Assembly: GCF_042652645.1 (NCBI RefSeq)
Contig: NZ_JBHSGU010000029.1
Span: forward strand, 244,477 to 308,476
From: Glaciecola siphonariae
GTDB taxonomy: Bacteria; Pseudomonadota; Gammaproteobacteria; Enterobacterales; Alteromonadaceae
Direction of reading: 5' to 3'
Length of the DNA stretch: 64,000 nucleotides
The notes beneath the pieces were generated by a model. It saw only the letters and a list, made by a program, of their open reading frames with translations. It was not told the DNA's origin and made no database searches. Positions 35,598 through 43,912 of the stretch are shown here, piece after piece (the first letter of the stretch is position 1; each line of letters begins with the position of its first letter). Both the position numbers and the translations under genes were made by a program.

Positions 35598-36445
35598 CAC
35601 GATACATACAGATACAGCGGTTTGTTATGAAATCCCTAATGCTAAGCTTTTTACTGCTTTCACAAAGTATCGCATATGCAGATTCAACGACAGTGCGCAC
35701 TGAAATACGCATTGTGACCCTTTCACCGCACCTTACAGAGCTCGTATTTGCACTAGGCTTAGGCAAGCATGTTGTTGGCGTGAGTGACTTTAGTGATTTT
35801 CCGGCAGATGCAGAATCAATACCGCGTGTTGCAAGTTATCAAGGCGCCAACATCCCGGCTATATTACGCCTAAAACCCACGCATGTTCTAGCCTGGCAAG
35901 GGGGCAATAAAGACGTTGATATCATGAAGATGAAACAAGCTGGCTTAAAGGTCTATTTATCGAAAATAGAGAGTGTCGATACCCTGAAAAATGACATATC
36001 AGAAATGGCGGCATTTTTGGGTGTATCTCAAAGCGGTGAATCATTGATAGCTGAGCTCAGTCAAGCCGTATCACGCATCAAAAATCGTTATGCGGGCAAA
36101 AAGCAGCCTACTTTGTATTATTTGAACAATCATCCTCTGGTCGCACTAGGTAATGATAAATGGATTAATGATTTACTTGATTTGTGCGGGCTCAGCAATA
36201 TTTTTAGAGCGTCAATCGCGCCTTATCCTCAAGTAAGTGTTGCACAAATACTTCGCCTTGAGCCCCAATTGATTGTATCCGCATCAAACGAAAGCAAAGC
36301 AGTGATAGAGTCAACATGGCGCGAACACAACAGCACTGCATACGCAAAGGTAATTTTGGCTGACGCAGACAAAATGCATCGCTTCACGCCGAGAGCTATT
36401 ATAGAAACCGCGCGTATTTGCGAGAAGGCCTATACAAATCTTTAA
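35594..36445 (+). CDS. btuF: BtuF-like periplasmic cobalamin/corrinoid-binding protein
   Basis: About 283 residues. ATG 35594 overlaps the preceding stop; a signal peptide follows (MKSLMLSFLLLSQSIAYA, starting at residue 12 of this start; ATG 35627 is the alternative). The class III periplasmic-binding fold is shown by RIVTLSPHLTELVFALG, VVGVSDFSDFPADA, LKPTHVLAW and a long connecting helix. BtuF delivers vitamin B12 to BtuCD; those genes are not here, and I see no cobalamin riboswitch upstream. Confidence 0.85.
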   Translation: MTRYIQIQRFVMKSLMLSFLLLSQSIAYADSTTVRTEIRIVTLSPHLTELVFALGLGKHVVGVSDFSDFPADAESIPRVASYQGANIPAILRLKPTHVLAWQGGNKDVDIMKMKQAGLKVYLSKIESVDTLKNDISEMAAFLGVSQSGESLIAELSQAVSRIKNRYAGKKQPTLYYLNNHPLVALGNDKWINDLLDLCGLSNIFRASIAPYPQVSVAQILRLEPQLIVSASNESKAVIESTWREHNSTAYAKVILADADKMHRFTPRAIIETARICEKAYTNL

Positions 36446-36489
36446 CTTCGTCATACAGTTAATGAGTACGTGTAACTTCCGGAGATTTT

Positions 36490-36897
36490 ATGAAACACAC
36501 TCGTCAAAAACATTTAAGCATCCTTGCCTTGCTTATCAACCTTATCGCAATGCTCTGCATCAACGCATTTGCTTTCGCAAATGTTATCACCGAATTGGAC
36601 CATGACGCATTTCAGAGAGTAGCCAGCACCAGCCTTGTCGTTGATGTCAGAACACCCGATGAATACGCCGAAGGTCATATTCCTGGCGCTATAAATATTC
36701 CGCTGGCAACGGTGTCCGATAGCTTGGATATGTTCGGTAACAAAAACACCAACATCGTGGTTTACTGCCGGTCAGGGTACAGAGCTGGCAAAGCATTAGA
36801 AGTACTAGCAAATGAGGGGTTTACCAAGCTCAATCATTTAGAGGGAGATATTCAGGCTTGGGCAGAAGCCGGGCTCGATATGGAAAAGCCCGGATAG
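36490..36897 (+). CDS. Periplasmic rhodanese-like sulfurtransferase
   Basis: A 135-residue single rhodanese domain with an N-terminal signal peptide (cleavage near AFAFA/N, residue 30). Motifs VVDVRTPDEYAEGHIPGAINIP and the active-site loop with Cys93 (CRSGYRAG). It resembles PspE/GlpE-type proteins, which transfer sulfane sulfur to thiols or cyanide. CTTCCGGAG provides the ribosome-binding site. Convergent with tyrS, 16 bases apart. Confidence 0.88.
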   Translation: MKHTRQKHLSILALLINLIAMLCINAFAFANVITELDHDAFQRVASTSLVVDVRTPDEYAEGHIPGAINIPLATVSDSLDMFGNKNTNIVVYCRSGYRAGKALEVLANEGFTKLNHLEGDIQAWAEAGLDMEKPG

Positions 36898-36913
36898 AAA
36901 ACGCCATAAACCA

Positions 36914-38113
36914 TTACGACAAAGTGATCTTTGCGAATTTACGCTTGCCTACCTGATAGACTGCGACGCCCGGTTCATTTAGCAGTAAACGGGTGTCATC
37001 CACTTTTTCACCGTCTATTTTAACTGCGCCTTGTTTAATCATGCGCATTGCGTCAGAAGTAGAGCTTACTAATTCTGCTTCTTTTAGCAAATTTCCTATT
37101 GCCAACCCTTCAGAGGGCAAAGCTATAGAAACTTCAGGCATATCATCAGGGATCGCGTTCTTTTGAAAACGCTGAATAAAATCCTTATGTGCACTTTGCG
37201 CTGCATCGGCATCATGGAAACGAGCAATTAACTCCTTCGCCAAATCAATTTTAACGTCGCGCGGGTTTTTGCCAGCCTCTACTTGTGCTTTCAGCGCTGC
37301 AATATCCTCAAGTGGACGAAAACTTAGCAAATCAAAGTAACGCCACATTAGCTCGTCGGATATAGACATAATTTTGCCAAACATATCATTAGGTGCATCA
37401 GTAATCCCAATGTAGTTATTCAATGACTTAGACATTTTTTGCACGCCGTCCAATCCCTCCAACAGAGGCATCATCAAAACGGTTTGCTGCGCTTGGCCTT
37501 GACCTTTTTGTAATTCGCGGCCCATCAGAAGATTAAAGCGTTGGTCTGTGCCACCAAGCTCTACGTCAGATTCTAATGCAACTGAATCCCAGCCTTGTAC
37601 TAGGGGGTATAAAAATTCATGGATAGCGATGGGCTGTCCGTTCGCATAGCGCTTTTTAAAGTCATCACGCTCTAACATACGAGCTACTGTTTGGCTCGCT
37701 GCAAGCTTGATCATACCCGCAGCTCCAATCTTGTTCATCCACTCGCTATTAAAGCGTATCGTGGTTTTTTCTGGATCGAGTATCTTAAACACTTGCTCTT
37801 GGTATGTTTTCGCGTTTTCAAGCACCTGTTCTTCGGTAAGTGGCTTGCGGGTGACGTTTTTGCCGGTAGGATCACCAATCAAGCCAGTGAAGTCCCCAAT
37901 CAAGAAAATAACCTCATGACCTAACTGCTGAAAGGTTCTTAGTTTATTGATAAGAACGGTGTGCCCTAAATGCAGGTCTGGCGCTGTTGGGTCAAAGCCG
38001 GCTTTGATTTTTAGAGCTTTACCCGTCTTTAAGCGCTCAATCAGCTCTTCTTCTATTAAAATCTCATCTGAACCGCGCTTAATTTCAGCAAAAGCTGCTT
38101 CCCAAGTTGCCAT
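36914..38113 (-). CDS. tyrS: Tyrosyl-tRNA synthetase
   Basis: A 399-residue class I synthetase: HLGHT (HIGH-type) at about 46-50, KMSKS at about 229-233, and a C-terminal S4 RNA-binding domain (AVKIDGEKVDD). The length and sequence fit the about-400-residue TyrRS subtype rather than the 424-residue E. coli type. Divergent from the MepM-like gene. Confidence 0.96.
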   Translation of the reverse strand: MATWEAAFAEIKRGSDEILIEEELIERLKTGKALKIKAGFDPTAPDLHLGHTVLINKLRTFQQLGHEVIFLIGDFTGLIGDPTGKNVTRKPLTEEQVLENAKTYQEQVFKILDPEKTTIRFNSEWMNKIGAAGMIKLAASQTVARMLERDDFKKRYANGQPIAIHEFLYPLVQGWDSVALESDVELGGTDQRFNLLMGRELQKGQGQAQQTVLMMPLLEGLDGVQKMSKSLNNYIGITDAPNDMFGKIMSISDELMWRYFDLLSFRPLEDIAALKAQVEAGKNPRDVKIDLAKELIARFHDADAAQSAHKDFIQRFQKNAIPDDMPEVSIALPSEGLAIGNLLKEAELVSSTSDAMRMIKQGAVKIDGEKVDDTRLLLNEPGVAVYQVGKRKFAKITLS

Positions 38114-38321
38114 TTTCTAATCCTATTAAGTGTCGTGCGTACGCGATATTACAGTGCGCGAGCCGTTATATTTTCGGGCGATCTTAGCACGCAAGCTGTG
38201 AGGTTGTAGTTTCTATGGTCACAGCCGATAAGACTATATGTGATAGAGTGAACCTTTGGGCTGGAAACGAGACTAAAATCGTTATATTCTGCCATTTGAT
38301 TTGCCGATATTTTACGAGCGT

Positions 38322-39617
38322 ATGATACACAATACAATAAAACATCTTCCTAAAGTTCATCGGGTGACGCTTGCCGCCGTTGGCTTTTTGTTAGTTCTGA
38401 TGATTTTATGGCCATCTGAAAATGTACAGGCCTCGCGTCAACTCAATACCCTAGAGCTCATACCTGGTATGCAGTACGAGCTCCCCATGCCGAGCTTCGA
38501 ATCACAGCCAGCAGTAGATGAAAGCATATTTGAGGGTGAAGACTACATTACCCATAAGGTAAAACGCGGCGATACGCTTGCAAAAATTTTGTCTGCGCAC
38601 AAACAATCGCCGCAAACGACCTACAAACTGAGTAATGCAGGTGAAAAAGCTAAAACATTACGCAAAATAAAGCCCGGTGATGCGTTGTATTTGCAAATAA
38701 ATGAGGCAGGTCAACTTGCATCATTGAAATACCCACTGAATCAAACCGAAACCTTAGTTATCACATCAAAAGACGATGGTTTTGTTAGCGAAATTGAAAC
38801 TAAACACGTTGAAACTGTGCTTAATTTTGCCCAAGGTACTATCAGCAGCAGCTTTTGGAACGCTGGGATTGAAGCAGGGCTTACCGACAACAAAATTATG
38901 CAGCTGGCCGGTATATTTGGTTGGGACATTGATTTTGCTCAAGAAATTCGACCTGGCGACTCATTCAACATGGCCTTTGAGGAGCTCTACGTGGACGGTG
39001 AGTTTATCGGATATGGTGATATCGTCTCTGCAGAATTTGTGAATCAGGGTGATGTATTTACTGCCATTAAATATACCGACGGAAACTATTACACGCCCGA
39101 GGGCCGCAGCATGCGAAAAAGCTTCTTGCGGGCACCCATTAATTTCAGTCATGTGAGCTCAAACTTTAATCCTAAGCGCTTTCATCCGGTTCAAAAACGC
39201 ATTAAACCTCACAGGGGCGTAGATTATGTAGCCGCAGTTGGTACGCCGGTGTTGGCCGCAGGTAACGGCAAAGTGGTACGCTCTTCTTACGATAAATACA
39301 ACGGTCATCATGTGTTTTTGCAACATGGTGAGCGTTATCAAACTAAATACCTGCATTTTAAGAGCCGTGCGGTCAAAGTAGGTCAGTGGGTTAAGCAGGG
39401 TGACGTAATCGGATATTTAGGCTCAACGGGAATGGTCACGGGCGCACACCTACACTATGAATTTTTAGTAGATGGCGTGCATCGTAACCCAAGGACGGTT
39501 GAGCTTCCCAAAGCCGAACCTATTGATAAAAAAGAAAAAGATAACTTTTTGTTGATTGCTGACCAGCAACTATCTTTGCTGAACAACAACAAACGCATCA
39601 TGCTGGCAATGAAATAA
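38322..39617 (+). CDS. MepM-like M23 peptidoglycan endopeptidase
   Basis: A 431-residue cell-wall hydrolase: N-terminal membrane anchor (about 15-33, preceded by HLPKVHRVTL), LysM-type/OapA segment (about 75-140, HKVKRGDTLAKIL), and a LytM/M23 zinc domain (about 285-400) with PHRGVD, HGERYQTKYLH and HLHYE metal ligands. It follows E. coli MepM (YebA), which cuts meso-DAP cross-links to allow wall growth. ATG 38322 preferred over upstream TTG 38301. Downstream (39627-39667) CGGTGTAG/CTACACCG is a long-loop inverted repeat, then CTTTTT at 39684-39690, a weak terminator. Confidence 0.9.
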   Translation: MIHNTIKHLPKVHRVTLAAVGFLLVLMILWPSENVQASRQLNTLELIPGMQYELPMPSFESQPAVDESIFEGEDYITHKVKRGDTLAKILSAHKQSPQTTYKLSNAGEKAKTLRKIKPGDALYLQINEAGQLASLKYPLNQTETLVITSKDDGFVSEIETKHVETVLNFAQGTISSSFWNAGIEAGLTDNKIMQLAGIFGWDIDFAQEIRPGDSFNMAFEELYVDGEFIGYGDIVSAEFVNQGDVFTAIKYTDGNYYTPEGRSMRKSFLRAPINFSHVSSNFNPKRFHPVQKRIKPHRGVDYVAAVGTPVLAAGNGKVVRSSYDKYNGHHVFLQHGERYQTKYLHFKSRAVKVGQWVKQGDVIGYLGSTGMVTGAHLHYEFLVDGVHRNPRTVELPKAEPIDKKEKDNFLLIADQQLSLLNNNKRIMLAMK

Positions 39618-39736
39618 AGCCAGACTCGGTGTAGTGTGAATAGCGTCTCGCAGAATCGACTACACCGCACAAGCGCAACCGCGCCTTTTTAAGTGGAAAT
39701 ACTTGAAATCTGTTGGTGCTACAAGGCGTTGATACG

Positions 39737-40225
39737 TTAAGGAACTAGCGCAGTAGGTTGCGTGGCAAAATATTTTTCTAATTCAAGTGGCATGGGCTCG
39801 GCGCGCTCTTTTGTGACAAGCGCCAGTTTTTCAAAACATGCTAACCAACTGTATTGCTGTTGCAGCATGTCTTGCTCGCGTTTAAAACCTCGCTGACTCA
39901 GAGAAATGGTGCTAGTTTCGTTGTCTTTAGCAGCAAAACTAATGTCGACCTTTGTAATATCGTTAGTGTCTTCCCATCGCCACGTATAGCTGAGACTCTT
40001 ATCTTTTTGTATCTGTTGGTAGGTTCCCACAACGGTCTGCTGAAAACCGTCTGGAGACTGCAATACCATTTGATAATTGCCACCTTGCGTAAAGTGGGAG
40101 TGAAATTGTGATACTGAAAGTTGGCCTGGTGCGCACCATTTAATGATCAATTCTGGTCTAGAAAAGGCATCATATACTTGGGGTAGACTTGCGTTTAGAA
40201 TGCCATTAATAGTGAAATCGAACAT
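39737..40225 (-). CDS. SRPBCC/AHSA1-family protein
   Basis: A 162-residue Bet v1-like fold of the activator-of-Hsp90-ATPase-homologue type: AFSRPELIIKWCAPG near the N terminus, GGNYQMVL, VVGTYQQI, LSYTWRWED and a C-terminal helix with CFEKLALV. Such single-domain proteins bind hydrophobic ligands; no specific role can be inferred. ATG 40225 (GAGG upstream) is favoured over ATG 40243. Divergent from the hydroxyacid dehydrogenase gene. Confidence 0.8.
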   Translation of the reverse strand: MFDFTINGILNASLPQVYDAFSRPELIIKWCAPGQLSVSQFHSHFTQGGNYQMVLQSPDGFQQTVVGTYQQIQKDKSLSYTWRWEDTNDITKVDISFAAKDNETSTISLSQRGFKREQDMLQQQYSWLACFEKLALVTKERAEPMPLELEKYFATQPTALVP

Positions 40226-40324
40226 AAAATATGCGAACCTCATTTCAGTCTTTGTTGAATAATTTATATCGGCATCGATATTGATTTCTCCACCGCTTAA
40301 ACTGAATAATTAAAGGAAATTGCC

Positions 40325-41317
40325 TTGCACAAACTGGCCATCATCAGCAGAGACTTTTTTCTTTATCGAGATTTATTCGCGTCTATTGAAAATGACTTTG
40401 ACACCGTTCAGTTAATATATGCTGGCCCTGCGATGTGTTATGAAAATAACACCGCAGAAGGCAATACACATACACACGATACTCAAGCGTACGTAAATGC
40501 TCTTAACGAAGCGTCAATAGTCCTAAGCGAACCAGATATTGGTAGTGATAATTTGGATAAGCTTTCAAAATTAAAGTGGCTGCAATCCACGTGGGCAGGC
40601 AATAATAAACTCCAGCATCACAAAAAACGTGATTACATGTTAACCGGTACCAAGGGCATCTTTGCCGAACAAATGCGGGAGTATGTCTTTGCCTATATAT
40701 TGTTTTTTACGCGCCAAATCGCGCAATTTACGTCACTTCAGGGTAAGCGCTTATGGCAACAACCCGCCATCCCCACGCTTGCCGGGAAGCGAATTGGCAT
40801 AATGGGCATGGGGAGCATCGGTATAGAAGTTGCAAAAATGGCTCATGAATTTGGTATGACCGTCTCGGCTATTACGTCACAAAACAAAGTTTTGGACGAG
40901 GTTGATTATTTTACTCTTGAGCAACGAACGTCATTTGCAACTCATTGCGACGTCATCGTGAATCTTTTGCCTGAAACAGAGCAGACTATCGGGGTGTGCG
41001 ATGAAGACTTTTTCGCAGCGATGAAGGCAGATGCGGTGTTCATTAACGCAGGCCGTGGGTCGGTTGTCAAAAGCGACGAGACACTTTTTAATACTCTAAA
41101 GGAAAAAAAAATAAAAGCAGCCGTGCTAGATGTTTTTACGCAAGAGCCGCTCACTGCCAATCATCCGTTTTACCAGCTAAACAATTGCTATCTCACCAAT
41201 CATACTGCCGCCGTATCAGACCCAAAAAAAGTGTTTTCTGTGTTTAAAGACAACTTACAACGGTTTGTAACAGATGCTCCTCTTTTGCACCAACATGACT
41301 TCGTGAAGGGCTACTAG
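40325..41317 (+). CDS. D-2-hydroxyacid dehydrogenase family protein
   Basis: A 330-residue NAD-dependent 2-hydroxyacid dehydrogenase. NAD motif GMGSIG (161-166), and the catalytic set Arg244 (NAGRGS), Glu274 (TQEPL) and His293 (NHTAA). The N-terminal substrate domain lacks the usual GVG(N/H)D motif and instead has WAGNNK (90-95), as in the glyoxylate/hydroxypyruvate reductase A-like branch. TTG start 40325 with AAAGG upstream. Substrate unknown. Its end overlaps the HD-GYP gene stop by 4 bases. Confidence 0.88.
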   Translation: MHKLAIISRDFFLYRDLFASIENDFDTVQLIYAGPAMCYENNTAEGNTHTHDTQAYVNALNEASIVLSEPDIGSDNLDKLSKLKWLQSTWAGNNKLQHHKKRDYMLTGTKGIFAEQMREYVFAYILFFTRQIAQFTSLQGKRLWQQPAIPTLAGKRIGIMGMGSIGIEVAKMAHEFGMTVSAITSQNKVLDEVDYFTLEQRTSFATHCDVIVNLLPETEQTIGVCDEDFFAAMKADAVFINAGRGSVVKSDETLFNTLKEKKIKAAVLDVFTQEPLTANHPFYQLNNCYLTNHTAAVSDPKKVFSVFKDNLQRFVTDAPLLHQHDFVKGY

Positions 41318-42429
41318 GCGCTTTCCTGTTTAAGCAACTGCGTCATACCCTGATTAAACAGGCGCAGCCAGTTACCGCTTAACTGCCCTTTATGCTGCTG
41401 GTTTAAGGCAATTATGGCTTCTTTAGATGTAAGGCACTTGCCATCCGCTTGCGGTGTGTTAGTCAGATTATCGTAGCGGTCTAAAATGGCTAGCAATTTA
41501 GCGCCAGCGCACATCTGGTCGCCGGTTATGCCAAGAGGATAGCCGCTTCCGTCAACATTTTCATGGTGCTGCATGATAATTTTACGCGCTTCATCCCAAG
41601 TATTTAGATGCTCGATTAAACGAGTGCTCTTGTAAACGTGCGAACGCAGCAAATTTGACTCTAATTTTGTTAGCTCTTCACCTTTCATCACAACGTGATT
41701 TGGCATAAACGCCATGCCAAAATCATGCACATAACACGCTACCGCCAACTGCTCTTCTGGCAAAGGCTCGTCACTTAAACTATTTATATAGAACGCTAGA
41801 ATAGCAAGACGGTCTCCTCGCCCTTCCTTGTAACCCGTGCGCTTTTCGATTGGTCGCATGAGTTCTCTGAAAAACAGCAAATCTGCCATCTTATCTGGCG
41901 AAAGGTCTTTTGGAATACCTGTTTTTGCCAACTCAATGCGCGGCGCGCTGTCAACATTGTCTTGTTGATTCGTTAGGCAGTTAATTGCTCGTTGGAGCAA
42001 TTGCTCATGCTGAGTAGAATTCTCAGCGTTGATTAGTTTGATTACGTCAATAGTCGCATCTAGCGCCTCTTTGTCGTAATTCGCCCGGCCATCGTTAATA
42101 CAATCGCTAACAAAGCGAGTGACACGGTCCATCAGCTTAAGCACGAGGTCGCTTAAAACACTTGTATAGGTCGCTTCGCCTTTTCGTAACAGATCAAGAA
42201 TATCCTCAAGGTATTGAAGCACCTCAATCATAGGCATAAACCCTACTAAGCCAAGGTCACCTTTTATGGTGTGCACAGAGCGAAAAAGCGAACGCTGAAG
42301 TTCATTGTCGTTAGGCGTCAACTCGAGTTCAATAAGTGTCTGCTCGCTGGCCTCGTAGAGCTCTTGAATTTCTTCGCTGAGGTCATGCAGAATGTCAGAC
42401 TCAAGTTCTTCAGGTATAAATAGTGCCAT
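41314..42429 (-). CDS. Hpt-HD-GYP fusion protein
   Basis: A 371-residue cytoplasmic signalling protein. Residues about 1-110 are a histidine phosphotransfer domain with His53 in the motif HTIKGDLGLVGF. Residues about 185-365 are an HD-GYP domain: HD at 235-236, His264, HHE at 288-290, DGSGYP at 293-298, Asp317. HD-GYP domains hydrolyse c-di-GMP. The Lys of the usual HDxGK motif is Met239. The fusion suggests c-di-GMP turnover gated directly by a phosphorelay. ATG 42429 taken as start; an upstream ATG at 42486 would add 19 residues unlike the family. Confidence 0.88.
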   Translation of the reverse strand: MALFIPEELESDILHDLSEEIQELYEASEQTLIELELTPNDNELQRSLFRSVHTIKGDLGLVGFMPMIEVLQYLEDILDLLRKGEATYTSVLSDLVLKLMDRVTRFVSDCINDGRANYDKEALDATIDVIKLINAENSTQHEQLLQRAINCLTNQQDNVDSAPRIELAKTGIPKDLSPDKMADLLFFRELMRPIEKRTGYKEGRGDRLAILAFYINSLSDEPLPEEQLAVACYVHDFGMAFMPNHVVMKGEELTKLESNLLRSHVYKSTRLIEHLNTWDEARKIIMQHHENVDGSGYPLGITGDQMCAGAKLLAILDRYDNLTNTPQADGKCLTSKEAIIALNQQHKGQLSGNWLRLFNQGMTQLLKQESA

Positions 42430-42608
42430 GTAGATGCGCCAATAATCGATTGAATTTCTATAGGAGATTATCGGCACACAGCACAATTACCTAAGCGATT
42501 GTGTTCACTCATTTAGCATATTTTGATAGGAATTAAATTCGTGCTGGCGCTGTGCTCAAGATAAAAACTGCGTATAATCGCGGGTAAGCTAAACAGTGGG
42601 AACTTCAT

Positions 42609-43331
42609 GTGCTAGGCCTCTTACGAGCTATTGTTTTATTTTTTTATTTTATTTTGATCAACGCCTTCTTAATCATTGCATTTTTGCTTAGACCTATGCA
42701 TCGAAACAACGTGCATTTAGCCGGCAATGTGTACAGTAGCATGGCCAAAATACTCGGCGTAAAGCTAGAGTTAAGAGTATCTGACAAGATTAAATCAGAC
42801 GAATCGTACATCTTCATCGCTAATCACCAAAATACTTGGGATTTATTAAGCATCAGCAAAGCCGCTCTTCCCGGAGTGGTGACCATCGGTAAAAAAAGCC
42901 TAAAGTGGATACCAATTTTTGGCTTAATTTATTGGCTATCGGGCAATATCATGATTGACCGAAAAGACTCCGGAAAAGCACGCAATACGCTTTCTTTAGC
43001 AGGGCGAAAAGCGCGCAAGCGAGGCCTGTCTATTTGGATGTTTCCGGAGGGAACGCGCAGTCGAGGCAAGGGTATTCTGCCTTTCAAAACAGGCGCTTTT
43101 AGACTAGCCTTAGATACAAAATTAAAGGTCGTTCCCGTCTGCTGTAGCGATAATCACCACTCAATTCGTTTTAATCGCTGGAACAATGGCACTGTTGTCA
43201 TCGAGGTGATGGACCCGATGGAAATCGACAGAGAGCTGCCTGCTAAACAAACAGCGCTGCGGTTTGAAAATATCATTAAACAGAAATTCGAGCAGTTGAA
43301 TGAAGAGGCAGCCCTACTCAGCAAAGCCTGA
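42609..43331 (+). CDS. plsC: 1-acyl-sn-glycerol-3-phosphate acyltransferase PlsC
   Basis: A 240-residue membrane acyltransferase that makes phosphatidic acid from lysophosphatidate. N-terminal hydrophobic hairpin (about 4-27), catalytic NHQNTWD (His73, Asp78), and glycerol-phosphate-binding FPEGTRSRG (145-153). GTG start at 42609, because the overlapping ATG at 42607 meets a stop at once. AGTGGGAA upstream. Confidence 0.94.
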   Translation: MLGLLRAIVLFFYFILINAFLIIAFLLRPMHRNNVHLAGNVYSSMAKILGVKLELRVSDKIKSDESYIFIANHQNTWDLLSISKAALPGVVTIGKKSLKWIPIFGLIYWLSGNIMIDRKDSGKARNTLSLAGRKARKRGLSIWMFPEGTRSRGKGILPFKTGAFRLALDTKLKVVPVCCSDNHHSIRFNRWNNGTVVIEVMDPMEIDRELPAKQTALRFENIIKQKFEQLNEEAALLSKA

Positions 43332-43426
43332 TTGTGGGCCCTTGTTATAAACTGTCATGACATACAATCGTTCGGGTTTGTTGATTACTAACGATAAATG
43401 CCAACAACGCGGTATAAGGACCAAAC

Positions 43427-43831
43427 ATGAATAATGAAGAACTACAGGCATGGTACGAGTTTAATGAAGAAACCATCCAAGCGCTTAAAGATGACGGCAG
43501 TGATATCAGCCAGCCGCATACAATTGAACATCACTTTGCCAGTAAAGACTTTGATATTCTTGAAAAAGCAGCCGTAGACGTATTTAAAGCTGGTTTTGAA
43601 GTCACTGACGCTGAGGAGCTAATGCTTGATGACGGCGGCACGGTGTTTTGTTTCGACGCGGTAATAGAAAAGAAGTTAGACCTGACCGCATTTAATAAAG
43701 ACACGCAAACCCTAGTGGCGCTCGCCGATAAACATCAGGTGCATTATGACGGTTGGGGAACCTACTATGTGGGCGACGACGCCATTGAATACAACGATGA
43801 CGATGGCGAGTACGATTTAGACGAAGACTGA
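43427..43831 (+). CDS. rraB: Ribonuclease E inhibitor RraB
   Basis: A 134-residue acidic protein matching RraB: TIEHHFASKDFDILEKAAV, GFEVTDAEEL, the YDGWGTYY motif, and an Asp/Glu-rich C terminus. RraB binds RNase E and changes degradosome composition. AAGGACC before ATG. A perfect TGTCATGACA palindrome lies upstream at 43353-43362. Confidence 0.93.
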   Translation: MNNEELQAWYEFNEETIQALKDDGSDISQPHTIEHHFASKDFDILEKAAVDVFKAGFEVTDAEELMLDDGGTVFCFDAVIEKKLDLTAFNKDTQTLVALADKHQVHYDGWGTYYVGDDAIEYNDDDGEYDLDED

Positions 43832-43912
43832 TTTCAAGAGAAAGGTAAAAATGCAATCAGCTTTGAATTAAACAAAGCCAATATCGCAATGAGTAAGAAA
43901 GGTCCAATATTT

